A stretch of DNA of 64,000 bases. Source: Baylisascaris procyonis. Lineage: Eukaryota > Nematoda > Chromadorea > Rhabditida > Ascarididae. The DNA lies in contig JAZARR010000146.1 of assembly GCA_037389465.1 (NCBI GenBank), forward strand, positions 5,054,001 through 5,118,000, written 5' to 3'. Positions 62,053 to 64,000 of the stretch are shown piece after piece (the stretch's first letter is position 1; every line of letters starts with the position of its first letter). Both the position numbers and the translations under genes were made by a program. The notes beneath the pieces are model-generated. The model did no database searches, was not told the origin of the DNA, and worked only from the letters and a program-made list of their open reading frames with translations.

Positions 62053-64000
62053 ATGGATGGAATTACTGAACGCAAACCTTTGGAATATTGGATAAGTATG
62101 TAAAGAAAGGTTTTTTTCATTGCTCGATGGCATGCATCGTCGTCGCTAATTGTGGTCGTGAATTTTATTCGTGTTGTTATTGTTGTGCTATATTGTTGGA
62201 CGTGTTGTTTAGTGTCTCTAGATAAGAGTCGATGGCCACAAAATGAACAACGATTGGGATTTCTTTTAAGCACTTGCAGATTTTGAACGCGATTCTGAAG
62301 CCATCGCTACGAAACAAATTATATTGTCCATCTCGTTCAGAGGAAATTGCTACCCTTCACTTCTAGTATGACCTATAATCTTGAGGCATTATCGTTCTGA
62401 CTTCATTGTTTCGGATATCAAGAAGGGGCGAACGTTTTGGTGTGTCTAGAAACGTTTTTATACGACCTTCGAATGTGGAGTGCACCATTGAATAGTGCTT
62501 GTTTTTCTGAGGCCGTGCAAATGGGATTATATTCATATTGATTCAGGAGCTATTATTTGGTTGTTTCAGCTCGAGCCACTGATCCATTTGTTGCTGAGGA
62601 AGATCGTATTAAATATGTGGATGCACTCTGTGAACAAATTATGGAGGAAGCCGAAAGTCCACAAATTGCGATGCGTATATTGGCGCATAAATTACTTAGT
62701 CCTGAACAAGCCGAAGCGATGAATACTCTCAAGGTAACTTTCTTTTCTCTGATAATATAAAAAACTTTAGAAAAAGTTTCAAATTAAAATTTTTTTTTTG
62801 TGAACAAAATTATTTCTACATTCGATCAGATCTCAAAATGAAAAATTTTTTTCTTCATTGTTTCACAAAAGCTATTTCAGTATTGAGGTGATGATGATAT
62901 TCCAAAATTTACAAGGTGGAAAAACTAAATAAAAACTTTATCAAACATTTTATCACTTTATCTTACATCTTACATTTGATAAGCTGCTCTCATTTGCATA
63001 TTTGTATTTGAGAGTGTTAATTTTTAGGCGATAGATATGTGTGTACGACGATGTGGGGCACGTGTTCATAATGAAATCGCTAAATTTCGTTTTCTTAATC
63101 AAATTGTTCGACTTCTTTCACCAAAAGTAAGTTGATTTTATACTCTTTAGATCATTAATTCTTTTGATTGAAAAGAAATGAAATATTTAAAGTTATGATT
63201 TATCAAGATTTTTTTCTTGTGTTCATAAAAATCTCTTAAGTTTTATTCAGTTGAGCGAATTAAATATTATAATTTCAATGATCATCTGCCGTTTATATTT
63301 CTCAAGTTTGTTTTACTCTTGCTGTTAACTGCAAACAAAATTTAGATATTGTTTACTTTCTCCATTTAATGTAAGTAAATAAGTAGGTTTCTAATGAAAG
63401 AGTATTATTTTTCAATAGATCTTTATTTTATTTATATTTTGTTTTGGATCATTGGTGCAGAAATATTTCATTATTAAGAATTTTATAGTGACTGAGATCA
63501 GCTATATATTTATAGCGCATCCATAGAAAGGTGGAACAGGAAAAAAAATTTAAGTTTTGAAGGAATGGGGACACTTCCCAAGTATTAGTTTCTATTTGTG
63601 TTCGCAAGTTTATACACTCCATGCAGTTCGATTCTCCATATGTGATTCCAGTTTGTGATCCTCTTCATCTCCTAAAATTCACCATTTTATTGCTCTATTT
63701 TAGTATTCCTACCCACCGCTCCCCCCCCCCCCCCCTCCCTCCCTCTCCTGCATTCTCTAAACTCTTGCTCTCATATGTTTCCGCCATGCATAATTAGCCA
63801 TTTATATGTCTGTATATCTAAGCGGCATCATAATAAATCAATTATAATCACTAAGGAAGATTATTTCAATGATTTTCTATAGGTTTATAAATTTCATCAA
63901 TATTATAGTACAATGGTGAGGTGACAAGCGCAGAAGTGAAAGCACAAGCGATCGAAATGCTTTATGTGTGGCACAAATCAATGAGGCATTTAACGAAATT
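62053..64000 (+). CDS. Gene F: GGA-family clathrin adaptor, 5' part (VHS domain)
   Basis: Four exons in this window: 62053-62095, 62570-62733, 63028-63126 and 63909 to the window end (398 nt, 132 complete codons). GGA proteins are monomeric Arf-dependent adaptors at the trans-Golgi network. Their VHS domain binds acidic-cluster dileucine sorting signals, followed by GAT, hinge and gamma-ear domains that would lie beyond the window. Evidence: the L-E-x-x-I-x-R-A-T-D-P start (residues 10-20), then a C-E-Q helix, I-L-A-H-K-L-L-S-P, a C-x-x-x-C-G segment, K-F-R-F-L-N, and L-L-S-P-K-Y. The A-H-K-x-x-S-P and K-F-R-F-L-N pieces are GGA-specific and differ from the VHS domains of TOM1, STAM and HRS. 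The start was chosen because exon 1 supplies exactly the expected N-terminal helix in the right phase (phase 1). The gene is cut by the window end, not broken. Confidence 0.88.
63721..63747. repeat. C-rich homopolymer tract in gene F intron 3
   Basis: A run of 15 or more C residues followed by CCCT-type repeats, just before the last visible GGA exon. Similar C-rich tracts occur near 29148-29166, 37139-37171 and 54488-54510. Their exact length is likely to be unreliable in the assembly. Confidence 0.75.

Overview
The window is animal DNA and almost certainly from a nematode. Genes are split into many exons with TTTTCAG-type acceptors. Short acceptor-like sequences abut or nearly abut several start codons, as expected of spliced-leader trans-splicing. 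The main gene family is the nematode lipocalin-related (LPR-like) family. Introns of 0.3-3.2 kb and long gene-free stretches suggest a medium to large genome, for example an ascaridomorph parasite rather than a Caenorhabditis. That placement is inference.

Six protein-coding genes can be reconstructed exon by exon, each with a consistent reading phase through every junction.

Four tandem + strand genes encode secreted lipocalin-like proteins: A (4733-8690, 567 aa), B (9196-15077, 267 aa), C (15274-20047, 533 aa) and D (25138-32840, 356 aa). All have a signal peptide, a G-x-W lipocalin motif, a Cys shortly after it, a (A/V)RDP motif and a C-terminal Cys. A, C and D carry long Pro/Ser/Gly-rich N-terminal extensions; B has almost none. 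B and C are only 196 bp apart, and A and B about 0.5 kb, so A-B-C may be a polycistronic unit. Known C. elegans LPR proteins act in the apical extracellular matrix (pre-cuticle and tube lumen), which is the likely setting here.

On the - strand, a 12-exon gene (49561 down to 36542, 1072 aa) encodes a PWWP2A/B-like chromatin protein with a C-terminal PWWP domain and a second PWWP2-type block near its N-terminus.

At the right edge, the 5' part of a + strand GGA clathrin-adaptor gene begins at 62053 (VHS domain, cut by the window end).

The most unusual finding is a decayed DNA transposon in intron 4 of gene D (about 29993-31080). It resembles mammalian Tigger3/Tigger4 (pogo-type) elements at both ends and in the sub-terminal regions. 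Other non-coding items are two strong hairpins (1950-2018 and 23478-23524), a 71-bp direct repeat pair (53032 and 53395), a 111-bp AT microsatellite, G-rich and C-rich tracts, and large stretches with no recognisable genes (1-4732, 20048-25137, 32841-36541, 49562-62052).
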